Assembly (NCBI GenBank): GCA_030670715.1
Contig: DAOVBC010000165.1
Coordinates: 1 to 5,888, forward strand
Length of the DNA stretch: 5,888 nt
Origin: Deltaproteobacteria bacterium
GTDB taxonomy: Bacteria > Desulfobacterota > Desulfobacteria > Desulfobacterales > SG8-13
Direction of reading: 5' to 3'
Numbering within the stretch: position 1 is the stretch's first letter; the number at the start of each line of letters is the position of its first letter. The notes under the pieces were generated by a model, which made no database searches, was not told the origin of the DNA, and saw only the letters and a list, made by a program, of their open reading frames with translations. The position numbers and the translations under genes were made by a program. Shown here in pieces: positions 5,878 through 5,888 of the stretch.

Positions 5878-5888
5878 TTCCCCCTTTT
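5878..5888. repeat. Possible truncated second copy of the C-rich repeat at the right edge
   Basis: The last bases, TTCCCCCTTTT, match the left half of the palindrome at 5795-5804 (CCCCCTTTTT) before the window ends. The full palindrome cannot be seen. Confidence 0.35.

Larger units (their letters stand above)
5606..5888. other. Non-coding region downstream of qmoC
   Basis: I see no gene here. It contains the operon terminator, a 12-bp direct repeat, a C-rich/G-rich palindrome and the start of what may be a second copy of it at the right edge. Both strands are interrupted by stops and no start codon has a good ribosome binding site. Confidence 0.75.

Overview
This window carries a complete qmoABC operon, encoding the QmoABC membrane complex (quinone-interacting membrane-bound oxidoreductase), flanked on both sides by repeat-rich non-coding DNA. 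The complex passes electrons between the menaquinone pool and APS reductase (AprAB) in dissimilatory sulfate reduction. The gene set, moderate G+C coding DNA, strong Shine-Dalgarno sequences and abundant palindromic intergenic repeats point to a sulfate-reducing Desulfobacterota, most likely of the Desulfobacterales type. The genus cannot be named from this sequence alone.

Layout. Positions 1-727 contain no gene. They hold a left-edge Shine-Dalgarno-like site on the minus strand, three unrelated palindromic repeat elements (about 100-198, 269-345 and 386-542), a 7-bp tandem repeat and a small inverted repeat. The genes are all on the plus strand: qmoA (728-2008), qmoB (2018-4354, 9 bp after qmoA) and qmoC (4457-5605, 102 bp after qmoB). 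A clear rho-independent terminator follows at 5625-5655. Positions 5656-5888 are again non-coding and contain further short repeats.

How the genes work together. QmoC has a cytosolic two-cluster HdrC-like head joined to a cytochrome b-like membrane domain, where menaquinol is thought to be oxidised. QmoA and QmoB are HdrA-like FAD/Fe-S proteins on the cytosolic side. QmoB also ends in a ferredoxin module and an MvhD-like [2Fe-2S] module. Electrons are thought to run from quinol through QmoC into QmoA/QmoB and on to AprAB. An additional soluble donor (electron confurcation) has been proposed in the literature for this complex.

The genes are a known core-metabolism system and I found no evidence of an undescribed gene system. 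The points most worth a second look are the replacement of all four cysteines of an HdrA cluster motif in QmoB by Ser/Thr at equal spacing, a roughly 130-160 bp palindromic element with one duplicated end, and the uneven spacing of the operon, with a hairpin at the qmoB stop codon.
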